A stretch of 64,000 bases of DNA, from contig CBDBGD010000005.1 of NCBI GenBank assembly GCA_965205235.1, forward strand, positions 1 to 64,000, given 5' to 3'. Positions 8,943-16,129 of the stretch are shown piece after piece. Origin of the DNA: CBDBGD01 sp965205235. GTDB lineage: Bacteria; Chloroflexota; Dehalococcoidia; Lucifugimonadales; UBA1127. The notes beneath the pieces were generated by a model that was not told the DNA's origin, ran no database searches, and was given only the letters and a program-made list of their open reading frames with translations. Both the position numbers and the translations under genes were made by a program. How positions within the stretch are numbered: the stretch's first letter is position 1; each line of letters begins with the position of its first letter.

Positions 8943-9036
8943 TTCCTGCTTTCGCAGGAACGACGAATGGCGGCAGGAACGACGAATGTGGGCAGGAACG
9001 ACGAGTAGGGGGCAGGAACGACGAGTAGGGGGCAGG
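8943..9036 (+). repeat. Palindrome TTCCTGC/GCAGGAA followed by four 19-20 bp tandem units
   Basis: TTCCTGC (8943-8949) pairs with GCAGGAA (8954-8960) to form a short hairpin. The right arm begins a tandem array. GGCAGGAACGACGAATGTG-like units run 8953-8971, 8972-8990, 8991-9010 and 9011-9030, with a partial fifth unit GGCAGG. The last two units are identical. The array ends 44 bp before the dppB-like gene, so it lies in that gene's promoter region. The rest of the 8708-9079 gap holds the palindrome at 8874 and no gene that I can support. Confidence 0.75.
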
Positions 9037-9079
9037 TGGTATTCTGTCGTCGGCAGATTATGGGAGGAGCGGGCCTGCG

Positions 9080-10063
9080 ATGACGTACGGGTACCTGGTG
9101 CGGCGGTTGGTGCTGGTGCTGCCGACGGCGCTGCTGGCGTCGATGCTGGTGTTCGGGGTGATGCGGGCGCTGCCGGGGGACGTGGCGGCGACGATCCTGA
9201 GCGGCGGGGGCGAGACGACGCACAGCCCGGAGGTGCGGGAGGCGCTGCGCCAGGAGCTGGGCCTGGACGACCCCTGGCCGGTGCAGTACGGCCGGTGGCT
9301 GCTGGCCATGGTCGACGGGTCGTTCGGGGGGGACGCGCTGGTCGACGGGCAGCCGATCCGGTCGCAGCTTGCGCGGCAAGCGCCGGTCACGGGCCTGCTG
9401 GCGCTGTACGCGCTGGCGGTGACGCTGCTGGTGTGGCTTCCGCTGGGCGTCGTCGCCGGGTGGAAGCGCGGCCGGTGGCCGGACCACGTCGCGCGCATCG
9501 TCATGCTGCCGGGCGTCGCCGCGCCGAGTTTCTTGCTGGCCCTGCTGGCCCTGCTGGGGCTGCTGCTGCTTCTGGGCTGGTCGCCGCCGGTGGTGTACGC
9601 GGGCCCGCTGGAGGATCTCTGGGAGCATCTGCTCATCGTCGCCGTGCCCGCGCTGCTGCTGAGCTGGGAGTACGGGTCGCACGTGCTGCGGGTGGCGCGG
9701 GTGAGCGTGAGCGAGACGCTGCGGGAGCCGTACGTGCTGACGGCGGTGGCGAAGGGGCTGCCGGCGCGGCAGGTGGTGCTGCGCCACGGGCTGCGGAATG
9801 CGATGCTGCCGGTGCTTACGGCCCTGGGCGTGCAATTCGGGACGCTGCTGGGCGGCGCGCTCATCCTGGAGTCGATCTTCGGGCTGCCGGGGGTGGGCCG
9901 GGGGCTCATCGAGGCGGCGCTGGCGCGGGACTTTCCCGTGGTGCAGAGCCTGACGACGCTGCTGGTGGTGGCGGTGCTGCTGCTCAACCTTGCGATCGAC
10001 GTCGCGTACGGATGGCTGGACCCGCGCGTGTCGTTCTCGGAGCATGCGACGGTGGCGACGTGA
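9080..10063 (+). CDS. ABC transporter permease, DppB/OppB type
   Basis: This 327-residue protein begins YGYLVRRLVLVLPTALLASM, the standard first helix of DppB-type permeases, followed by MRALPGDVAATIL. It has six predicted membrane helices. The cytoplasmic EAA loop (AKGLPARQVVLRHGLRNAML, about residues 225-244) contacts the ATPase. It is the inner-membrane partner of the downstream permease and of a family 5 binding protein such as the one at 5.65 kb. Its stop overlaps the next start by 4 nt, so the two permeases are translationally coupled. Confidence 0.94.
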   Translation: MTYGYLVRRLVLVLPTALLASMLVFGVMRALPGDVAATILSGGGETTHSPEVREALRQELGLDDPWPVQYGRWLLAMVDGSFGGDALVDGQPIRSQLARQAPVTGLLALYALAVTLLVWLPLGVVAGWKRGRWPDHVARIVMLPGVAAPSFLLALLALLGLLLLLGWSPPVVYAGPLEDLWEHLLIVAVPALLLSWEYGSHVLRVARVSVSETLREPYVLTAVAKGLPARQVVLRHGLRNAMLPVLTALGVQFGTLLGGALILESIFGLPGVGRGLIEAALARDFPVVQSLTTLLVVAVLLLNLAIDVAYGWLDPRVSFSEHATVAT

Positions 10064-10920
10064 TACGCGCGCTGCGGTCGAAGGGCGTGGCGGCCGCGTC
10101 GGCGGTCGTTGTCGCGCTGGCGCTGGCGGCGGCGCTGCTGGCGGGGGTGGTGTCGCCGAACGATCCACTGGCGACGGACACGGCGCGGCGGCTGGAGGCG
10201 CCGGGCGCGGCGTATCTGCTGGGGTCTGACAACCTTGGGCGCGACGTGCTGAGCCGGGTGCTGCACGGCACTCGGACGGCGCTGGCCGTGGCGGTGGGGG
10301 GCGTGGCCGTGGGGACGGTCGTCGGGACGGCGGTGGGGATGGTGAGCGCGTACCGGGGCGGCTGGCTGGACCTTGGGGTGCAGCGGGTGGTGGACGTGCT
10401 GCTGGGGTTCCCGCTGCTGGCGCTAGCGATCGTGGTCATCGTGTCGCTGGGGGTGTCGTCGTGGTCGGTGGCGGCGGCTATCGCGCTGGCGCTGACGCCG
10501 CAGTCGGCGCGGCTGGCAAGGGCGTCGACGCTTCGTGTGCGGTCGTCGGGGCACGTGGCGGCGGCGGTGACGCTGGGCGCGAGCCCGGCGCGGGTGCTGC
10601 TGCACCACGTGCTGCCGCACAGCCTGGGCCCCGTGCTGGTGTACGCGACGGGGTTCGTGTCGACGGCGCTGGCGACGGAGGCGGCGCTGAGCTACCTGGG
10701 CCTAGGCGCTCCACCGCCGACGCCATCGTGGGGCGGGATGCTGCAGGAGGGGCGGGAGTTCCTGGAGGTGGCGCCGTGGCTCACGGTGGTACCGGCGACC
10801 GCGCTGGGAGCGACGGCGGTGGCGTTTGCGCTGCTGGGGGATGCGTTGGGGGAGGGGAGGCGTGGGAGGGGGTGGAGGCGGAGGCGGGGGCGGGCTCGCC
10901 CTTCGACAGGCTCAGGGTGA
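10060..10920 (+). CDS. ABC transporter permease, DppC/OppC type
   Basis: From the GTG at 10060, overlapping the previous stop, the frame encodes 286 residues. Typical blocks are YLLGSDNLGRDVLSRVLHGT, LGFPLLALAIVVIVSLG, the EAA loop TLGASPARVLLHHVLPHSLG and EAALSYLGLGAPPPTPSWG. It forms the heterodimeric membrane channel with the DppB-type protein. The last ~20 residues are Arg/Gly-rich and end in RPSTGSG, encoded by a dispersed repeat (CCCTTCGACAGGCTCAGGG). The native C-terminus has therefore been replaced by repeat-derived sequence. No ATPase gene follows; matching ATPases are found at 54.7-56.8 kb on the opposite strand. Confidence 0.92.
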   Translation: MIRALRSKGVAAASAVVVALALAAALLAGVVSPNDPLATDTARRLEAPGAAYLLGSDNLGRDVLSRVLHGTRTALAVAVGGVAVGTVVGTAVGMVSAYRGGWLDLGVQRVVDVLLGFPLLALAIVVIVSLGVSSWSVAAAIALALTPQSARLARASTLRVRSSGHVAAAVTLGASPARVLLHHVLPHSLGPVLVYATGFVSTALATEAALSYLGLGAPPPTPSWGGMLQEGREFLEVAPWLTVVPATALGATAVAFALLGDALGEGRRGRGWRRRRGRARPSTGSG

Positions 10921-10921
10921 G

Positions 10922-10987
10922 CGTCCGGCTTCGCCGGACACTCCTCACCCGCTGCTTCGCATCGGCCTCTCCCACAAGGGGAGAGGC
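10922..10987 (+). repeat. 66-bp dispersed repeat, copy 1 (left of the VOC gene)
   Basis: The element starts CGTCCGGCTTCGCCGGACAC, itself a palindrome, and ends with the palindrome CCTCTCCCACAAGGGGAGAGG. A second copy in the same orientation is at 11565-11632 on the other side of the VOC gene, with a handful of differences. A third, partial copy (GGCCTCTCTCGCAAGGGGAG) lies at 11068-11087. Such elements are intergenic and probably mobile in trans. Confidence 0.7.
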
Positions 10988-11115
10988 AGGGGCCTGGGGA
11001 GCGACATCTCTCACCCGCCGGCGGCCAGCCCCTTTTGCTTGCCCCACTCCGCCCCCCAGCCGTCGGCCTCTCTCGCAAGGGGAGAGGCGAGAGGGTGGTA
11101 CCTACCTGGCGGTGT

Positions 11116-11136
11116 GGGCGGGTTTCAAACCCGCCC
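11116..11136 (+). repeat. GGGCGGGTTT-C-AAACCCGCCC palindrome
   Basis: This perfect 10-bp inverted repeat has a one-base centre. A near copy occurs at 53064-53084 (GGGCGGGATTCAAACCCGCC), also in a repeat-rich gap. It is part of the 10921-11163 interval, in which I see repeats but no gene. Confidence 0.7.
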
Positions 11137-11163
11137 CTACGAGGGTGCGATGGAGCGGTGGGG

Positions 11164-11535
11164 TCAGAGGGGCCAGCGTTGCATGAGGCAGAACTCGTTG
11201 CCGTCTGGGTCGGCGACGACGGCCGAGACCTCGTTGGGCTCGCCGTAGTCGGGGAGCGACCGGCCTCCCAGCGCTTCGACCTGGGCCAGGGCAGCCAGCA
11301 CGTCGGGCACTGTCAGGTCAACGTGCACACGGGACTTGCTGGTCTTCTTCTCGGGGACCTGCTGGAGGTAGACCACGACGCCGTTGGGCATGGGCTTGAA
11401 GGACAGGTACTGGTTCCACTGCGCCGATCGCTCGATGCCCAGCAGCGCCGAGTAGAAGGCTTCCGCCCGGTCGAGGTCGGAAACGTCTATGCCAATGTGA
11501 TAGAGGGCGCCCACCGGCCCAGGGTCTTTGCTCAT
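11164..11535 (-). CDS. VOC (glyoxalase/bleomycin resistance) superfamily protein
   Basis: From the ATG at 11535 this encodes 123 residues. AAGGAGGCAGC lies directly upstream as a strong ribosome-binding site. A longer frame would read through a dispersed repeat and is not credible. The protein carries paired beta-alpha-beta-beta-beta modules starting YHIGIDVSDLDRAEAFYSAL and ending VVADPDGNEFCLMQRW. The His of YHIGID and the Glu of GNEF sit where VOC proteins place metal ligands. The substrate cannot be predicted. It is flanked on both sides by direct copies of a 66-bp repeat. Confidence 0.85.
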   Translation of the reverse strand: MSKDPGPVGALYHIGIDVSDLDRAEAFYSALLGIERSAQWNQYLSFKPMPNGVVVYLQQVPEKKTSKSRVHVDLTVPDVLAALAQVEALGGRSLPDYGEPNEVSAVVADPDGNEFCLMQRWPL

Positions 11536-11564
11536 GCTGCCTCCTTTTCTTCGCCAAGATGCGT

Positions 11565-11632
11565 GCGTCCGGCTTTGCCGGACACCCCTCACCCGCCGCT
11601 GCGCGTCGGCCTCTCCCGCAAGGGGAGAGGCG
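11565..11632 (+). repeat. 66-bp dispersed repeat, copy 2 (right of the VOC gene)
   Basis: This copy reads CGTCCGGCTTTGCCGGACAC and ends CTCTCCCGCAAGGGGAGAGG. It is in the same orientation as the copy at 10922-10987. A TTCGACGGGCTCACCAC element follows at 11639-11655. Confidence 0.7.
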
Positions 11633-11668
11633 GGACCCTTCGACGGGCTCACCACGGGCGGGTTGGGG

Positions 11669-12577
11669 CTATGGCTCCGGGAGGGCCGCCAGGAATGCCC
11701 GCACGGCCGCGGCGCACTCGGCGGGCTTCTCCAGAGGCAGGAAGTGGGTCGCCTCCGGGATGAAGTCGTAGTCGACGATGGCCACGTCGCTGAGGTCCAG
11801 GGTGGGCAGATAGGAGTATGGCAGCGTGGGGTCTGCGCCGATGACCTTCATGGGGCACAGCATTGCATCGAAGTCCACGGCCAGCGAGAAGATCCGCGCG
11901 TAGTCGATGATCTGGGCCTCGTACTCGGGAGGACACCGGAGCTCGAAGCCCTGGCCTGTGCTGCTCCGGCGGAGCGTAGTCTTGGCCATGAGCTCGTGTG
12001 CGCCGGGGACCATGTGCTGGAAGATGGGGATGTAGGGCAGGACCTGGGAGAACCGGTCCGGGGAGCGGAACTTGGCGGTACGGCTCCGCGCCAGGGCGGC
12101 GGTGCGCATGGACGCCTCGTCGAACTGCTCGTCGGAGAGGTTCGGGCGGCGAATGGGCGGGTCGAACATGACGAGCGCGGAGTAGGCGGCCCCGCGGGCG
12201 GGCGACAGGAGGGATATCAGCGCTGAAACGGAGTGGTAGACGCCCACCTTGCGCTTTGCACCGAACTGCTCATCGATAGTGTTGATAACCCTATCGTGGT
12301 CGTCAACCAGCGTGGGTACGTTGTGCTTTTCCAGGGGGCTGAGGTTGTTCCAACCATGGTTTCTCAGATCGTAGATGATGACGTCGTAGTCGTCGGTCAA
12401 CAGCGACCAGAAGGGATAGTAGAGGTCAATGGCCAGGCCGTTGCCGTGGCTCATCACCAGGCGCGGTCCGTCCGGGTTGCCGTGCCTGCGCACGGTGATG
12501 ACGGTGTCGTCGTCCGTCTGCACCCGGTGCGTGGCGAGAGGCTCCGGTACCTCCCAGGTCTTGTCGGGACTTGTCAT
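11669..12577 (-). CDS. Alpha/beta hydrolase
   Basis: This 302-residue protein has the alpha/beta-hydrolase layout. It has an oxyanion-side SHGNGLAIDLYYPFWSLL block near residue 42, and YDLRNHGWNN. The nucleophile elbow is YHSVSA rather than the usual GHSMGG, with Ser as the probable nucleophile, and a terminal catalytic His lies in EATHFLPLEKP. Its start overlaps the end of the phosphopantetheinyl transferase gene by 4 nt, so the two are coupled. In that setting it could act as a thioesterase on a carrier-protein-bound product, but nothing in the sequence proves this. Confidence 0.85.
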   Translation of the reverse strand: MTSPDKTWEVPEPLATHRVQTDDDTVITVRRHGNPDGPRLVMSHGNGLAIDLYYPFWSLLTDDYDVIIYDLRNHGWNNLSPLEKHNVPTLVDDHDRVINTIDEQFGAKRKVGVYHSVSALISLLSPARGAAYSALVMFDPPIRRPNLSDEQFDEASMRTAALARSRTAKFRSPDRFSQVLPYIPIFQHMVPGAHELMAKTTLRRSSTGQGFELRCPPEYEAQIIDYARIFSLAVDFDAMLCPMKVIGADPTLPYSYLPTLDLSDVAIVDYDFIPEATHFLPLEKPAECAAAVRAFLAALPEP

Positions 12578-13389
12578 AACGTTGCTGTCGTCCTCAGGCG
12601 TCTAGGCTGGGTGACGCCGCCGGCGAGGGTTGGCGCTGACGCGTGCTTTGTGTGTTCGCTGTGCGGGGCGGTTGCGCCGGCGTCCGCGACGATCTCGTGG
12701 GCGATGGCGGCGGCGAAGTTGTCGGCGCGCAGGTCCTCCACCCACCACGCGACGTCCGGCAGGTGCGGGAACCGGAACTCGGCGCCGGGTGCGCCGCGCA
12801 GCAGGGCCGTGGGCGCCTGGAAGCTGGATGGCTCCAGGTAGAGGCCGGTGCCGAGCGCCTTCAGCAGGGCCTCCTTGACGGTCCAGAGCCGGTAGAAGGT
12901 TTCGGTCCTGCGGGCGCCGGTCGCCGCGCGGACGACCGCCTGCTCGTCGGCGCCGAAGACGGTGTCGATGAGGCCGTCCAGGTCGCGCTTGTCGGAGCGC
13001 TCCTCAACGTCGATGCCCAGGCGGCCCGCCGGAGCGACGGCGATGAGGCCGTGGGCTCCGCTGTCACTGACGTTGAACTGTATCGAGGCCGGTGCGTCGT
13101 CGACGACGGCGTAGGGCTTGCCGTGCTCGGCGGCGTGGAAGGCGAGGGCGTCGTTGGGGCAGCCGAGGCGGTCGCAGAGGAGGGAGCGCAGGGCCGCGCG
13201 GAGCAGGACGAATCGCCGCCGGGGGCCGGGGTAGAGGAACCTGTCGGCACGGCGGTGCTCATCGTCGTCGAGCAGCGCCGCGGCGGTCGCCTCGTTCTTC
13301 GCGTGGGGAGCGAGGTCAACGTAGAGGACGTCGGCGGCGCCGACCGTGCGGAAGGCGCGCCACCACGGGTCTGCAATGCGAGTCCGCAT
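12574..13389 (-). CDS. 4'-phosphopantetheinyl transferase, Sfp/Gsp type
   Basis: This 271-residue enzyme transfers phosphopantetheine from CoA to a conserved Ser on carrier proteins. Visible Sfp-type motifs are HGKPYAV (substrate loop), FNVSDSGAHGLIAVA, the metal-binding LGIDVEE and FYRLWTVKEALLKALGTGL. The natural acceptor is probably the acyl carrier protein encoded next door on the same strand. The ATG at 13389 was chosen because a TATAAT lies just upstream (13397-13402) and would give an essentially leaderless transcript. The more upstream ATG at 13398 overlaps this box. Confidence 0.9.
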   Translation of the reverse strand: MRTRIADPWWRAFRTVGAADVLYVDLAPHAKNEATAAALLDDDEHRRADRFLYPGPRRRFVLLRAALRSLLCDRLGCPNDALAFHAAEHGKPYAVVDDAPASIQFNVSDSGAHGLIAVAPAGRLGIDVEERSDKRDLDGLIDTVFGADEQAVVRAATGARRTETFYRLWTVKEALLKALGTGLYLEPSSFQAPTALLRGAPGAEFRFPHLPDVAWWVEDLRADNFAAAIAHEIVADAGATAPHSEHTKHASAPTLAGGVTQPRRLRTTATL

Positions 13390-13396
13390 GGACGGC

Positions 13397-13402
13397 ATTA
13401 TA
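13397..13402 (-). promoter_or_regulatory. Putative -10 box (TATAAT) for the PPTase gene
   Basis: On the minus strand CGCTATAATGCC ends 8 nt before the ATG at 13389. Transcription starting 6-8 nt after the box would begin at or next to the start codon, implying leaderless mRNA. No good -35 hexamer is evident. Confidence 0.45.
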
Positions 13403-13553
13403 GCGGGTGCAGCGGCCCACGTAGCAAGCAGAAAAACCGAAAGGCCCGCCGCTCCGGTTACCGTCGAGGCGACTCCTCGCAGGCGCCTGCGCCCGCGGGA
13501 AGCCGGCTGCGTGGCACTCGAAGGGACGAGCCTTTCGGACGACGGGTCTTCGG

Positions 13554-13799
13554 CTACGCGGATGCCTTGTCCAGGAAGCCAATCAACTCTTCGAGGTTCT
13601 GGAGGTCCTGGCAGTCGCCGACCGACATGTCGACGCCGAACTCGCTGACGACTACCTTTATGAAGGCTACGAAGTCCACAGAGCTCACGCCTGCGTCCCG
13701 TAGGTTCTTGGACAGGTCCAACTCTCGGCCGATCGGCCTCCCGTCCACCTCCAGGTTCTCGTCAACGAGCTTCCGCAGGCGTTCCTCAGTCGTGGCCAT
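13554..13799 (-). CDS. Stand-alone acyl carrier protein
   Basis: This 81-residue acidic four-helix protein matches the acyl carrier fold. The phosphopantetheine attachment site is GVSSVDF with Ser at residue 40, corresponding to the DSL motif of canonical ACPs but with Ser-Ser-Val in its place. Helix 1 (EERLRKLVDENLEVDG) and helix 3-4 (DLQNLEELIGFLD) are in place. AAGGGGGAAT precedes the ATG. The fatty-acid ACP normally has DSL and sits beside fab genes, whereas this one lies between a methyltransferase and a PPTase gene, which suggests a specialised carrier protein. No condensing or adenylating enzyme is visible nearby. Confidence 0.8.
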   Translation of the reverse strand: MATTEERLRKLVDENLEVDGRPIGRELDLSKNLRDAGVSSVDFVAFIKVVVSEFGVDMSVGDCQDLQNLEELIGFLDKASA

Positions 13800-13889
13800 A
13801 GATTCCCCCTTTCGGTTTTGGTCCGGTGCACAGGAACGGTACTAGACCAGCGTTGCTCAGTCAACCCTTCCCATTCGTTGGGAGCGGCC

Positions 13890-14528
13890 CTAGAGGACCT
13901 CGTACGCCCAGGTCTCGTACCAGATGTCGGGCTCGCCGTTGGGCATGGGCTGGAAGGGCTCGCTGCGCTCCAGCAGCCGCCACTTCCCCGCCGCTTCGAG
14001 AGCCGCCTGCTTCACGTCGAAGCCGCCCTCGGTGTAGTAGTCGGTGCGCATGGAGAAGACGACCGGTCCTCCGACCCTGGTCACGCGGACGAGCTCGTCG
14101 AGCGACTCGGGGGGCGCGTGGCCGAAGGTGAGGGTGCCGATACACGTGGTCCCGGCGAACCGGCCGGTCTCGAACGCGAGCGGTTTGCCCAACTCCCCGA
14201 CGACGAGGTCCTCGTAGACGGACTTCCTGTTGGCCACCGTCAGCATGCCCGGCGACATGTCCAGTGCGGTGACGCGGGTGAACCCCAGGCGCGCCAGCTC
14301 CTGGCCGACCATGCCCGTGCCCGCGCCTGCGTCGAGGAGCAGTGCGTCGCGGTCGGTCACGTACTTTGCCAGAGTCTCGGCGCCGGCCCTGGGCCCGCTG
14401 AACCCCAGGGCCTGGAGGTCAGCGTCGTAGTCGGACGCCCAGACGTTGTACTCGCTCGTCAACTCCGCGTGATCCCTGGTGACGTAGACCCGCTGTAGGC
14501 GCTCGGTGCGCGCTTTGTCGCTCGTCAT
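13890..14528 (-). CDS. Class I SAM-dependent methyltransferase
   Basis: This 212-residue protein has the Rossmann-type SAM fold. Motif I is LLLDAGAGTGMVGQELARLG (about residues 63-82), followed by VTALDMSPGML and GTLTFGHAPPESLDEL. The opening YNVWASDYDADLQALGFSGP resembles the WBSCR27/YrrT-like subgroup, which methylates small molecules. It has a GGAGGTTGGC ribosome-binding site. It is the first gene of the minus-strand ACP-PPTase-hydrolase set, though 90 bp separate it from the ACP gene. The substrate is unknown. Confidence 0.87.
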   Translation of the reverse strand: MTSDKARTERLQRVYVTRDHAELTSEYNVWASDYDADLQALGFSGPRAGAETLAKYVTDRDALLLDAGAGTGMVGQELARLGFTRVTALDMSPGMLTVANRKSVYEDLVVGELGKPLAFETGRFAGTTCIGTLTFGHAPPESLDELVRVTRVGGPVVFSMRTDYYTEGGFDVKQAALEAAGKWRLLERSEPFQPMPNGEPDIWYETWAYEVL

Positions 14529-14646
14529 GCCAACCTCCGGCAGCTTCCTCTCTAGCCTATCATCAAACGCTGTTGTGCGTTATCCGGCCCCGCACCTCAC
14601 TGTCCATGGGACGATAGTAGAATGGGGCCCAGGTGGGAGGTAGTCC

Positions 14647-15552
14647 ATGAGGCGAGCCCTGCGATGGGGCGTTCCTACGGCGGCGGCGCTGCTTGTCGTG
14701 CTCTACTTTGGCGCGTCGTATGCGATCGCGTCACAGATGACGACGTCCACGCACAGGGATCAGGAGGCGCTGCCGGAGGACTACGGCCTTGCGTACGACG
14801 AGGTGGAGTTCACGTCACGCACGGATGGGCTGACGCTGAGAGGGTGGTACGTGGAGCGCGAGCGGGGCGGGCCGACGGTGGTGTTCGTCCACGGCGTCGA
14901 CAGCGTGCGCAGCGGGAACAACGCGCTGCTGCTGGCGTCGATGCTGACGGAGCGGGGCTTCAACGTGTTGCTGTTCGACCTGCGCGGGCATGGCAGCTCC
15001 GACGGGGACGGGGTATCGGGCGGAGACCACGAGCGAAAGGACGTGCTGGGGGCCATCGACTTCCTGGAGGAGCGCGGCGTGCCGCCGAGCAACGTCGGCG
15101 TGCTCGGCGTGTCGATGGGGGCTGCGGCCGCGGCGCTGGCGTTGGTCGAGGCGCCGTCGGTCGAGGCCCTGGTCCTGGACAGCCCGTACGCCAACCTGTC
15201 AGACCTGATTGCGCAGGAGATCGGGATCAGGAGCGTGCTGCCTGGGTGGGCTGGGTCGCTGTTCGTGCCCGGGGTGAGGCTCGCGGCCCGTCTGGCGCTG
15301 GACATCAACATAGGCGCCGTGGACCTTGAGGGAGCGGTGGCCGAGCTCGACTACCCGGTGCTCATCATTCACGGGGAGGACGACGCTCGGGTGGCAGTGG
15401 AGCACGGCATCAGGGTGCATACGGCATCCCACGCCGAGTCGGAGCTGTGGCTGCTGGAAGGACTCGGCCATGCCGACGCGTTCGATGCGCATCCCGAGGA
15501 GTACGCGCGGAGGGTGTTGGCCTACTTCCGGGAGAGGCTGCATGGGGATTGA
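14647..15552 (+). CDS. Membrane-anchored alpha/beta hydrolase
   Basis: This 301-residue protein has a single N-terminal hydrophobic anchor (about residues 10-28), then a hydrolase domain. Markers are VVFVHGVDSVRSG (oxyanion loop), LLFDLRGHGSSDG, nucleophile elbow LGVSMGAAAAAL with Ser around residue 157, and the acid/His segments IHGEDDARV and GLGHADAFD. It resembles the BAAT/dienelactone-hydrolase-like membrane esterases. GGTGGGAGG precedes the ATG and a TAGAAT hexamer lies about 25 nt further upstream. It is divergently oriented from the methyltransferase. Confidence 0.88.
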   Translation: MRRALRWGVPTAAALLVVLYFGASYAIASQMTTSTHRDQEALPEDYGLAYDEVEFTSRTDGLTLRGWYVERERGGPTVVFVHGVDSVRSGNNALLLASMLTERGFNVLLFDLRGHGSSDGDGVSGGDHERKDVLGAIDFLEERGVPPSNVGVLGVSMGAAAAALALVEAPSVEALVLDSPYANLSDLIAQEIGIRSVLPGWAGSLFVPGVRLAARLALDINIGAVDLEGAVAELDYPVLIIHGEDDARVAVEHGIRVHTASHAESELWLLEGLGHADAFDAHPEEYARRVLAYFRERLHGD

Positions 15553-15749
15553 CGCCCAGCATGGGCGCTGGGAAAATCTGCACTTGAGGGCTCGTCCCTT
15601 CACTCAGGCGGGCACAACCCTTACGGGAGGCCCTCGCCCGGAGCCCGCTTTGTGAGCGTGGACGCCTCCTGTTGCGAGAAGCCCGGCGGACATCCCGTTC
15701 CCGGCCTGCGCTTTGCACTCATGGGATCTGCAACCGAAGGAGGGACGCT

Positions 15750-16103
15750 ATGATAGTCGACGTTGTGGCAGCCAACGGGCCCGTCCTTCTGCTGCAGGCC
15801 CGGGGGCGCATCAATGCGCTCACGGCGGATGCGTTTGAGGTCCAGGTCCGGCGCGCTGTTGCGTCCACCGACCGCGACGTCATCATTGACGGCTCGCAGG
15901 TGACCTACCTCAGCTCTGCAGGCCTTCGCGTGTTTCTACAGCTGTGGCAGGAGCTCAACAAGAAGGAGCGCGCCCTACACGTTTGCGCGCTCAGGCCGTA
16001 CATTCAGCAGGTCTTCGAGATCGTCGGATTCGACCAGATCATCACCATTCAGGCTGACACGGCTGCGGCGTTGGCGGCTGTCGAGAGGCGGACGCAGTCG
16101 TAG
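15750..16103 (+). CDS. STAS-domain protein, anti-sigma factor antagonist type
   Basis: This 117-residue protein is a single STAS domain. It carries DVIIDGSQVTYLSSAGLRVF with the phosphorylatable Ser in YLSSAGLR, as in SpoIIAA/RsbV. Such proteins bind anti-sigma kinases of the RsbW type and are released by phosphorylation. GAAGGAGGGA lies just upstream of the chosen ATG. The permease at 21-22.8 kb carries an ATPase-like C-terminal domain that could be a matching kinase, but a link is only a guess. Confidence 0.88.
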   Translation: MIVDVVAANGPVLLLQARGRINALTADAFEVQVRRAVASTDRDVIIDGSQVTYLSSAGLRVFLQLWQELNKKERALHVCALRPYIQQVFEIVGFDQIITIQADTAAALAAVERRTQS

Positions 16104-16129
16104 GGCCGGGCCAACCACTGCAGCCCTGG

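Noticed and set aside
8953..9030. CRISPR array
   Set aside because: The 19-20 bp units are head to tail with no spacers, and no cas genes are present.
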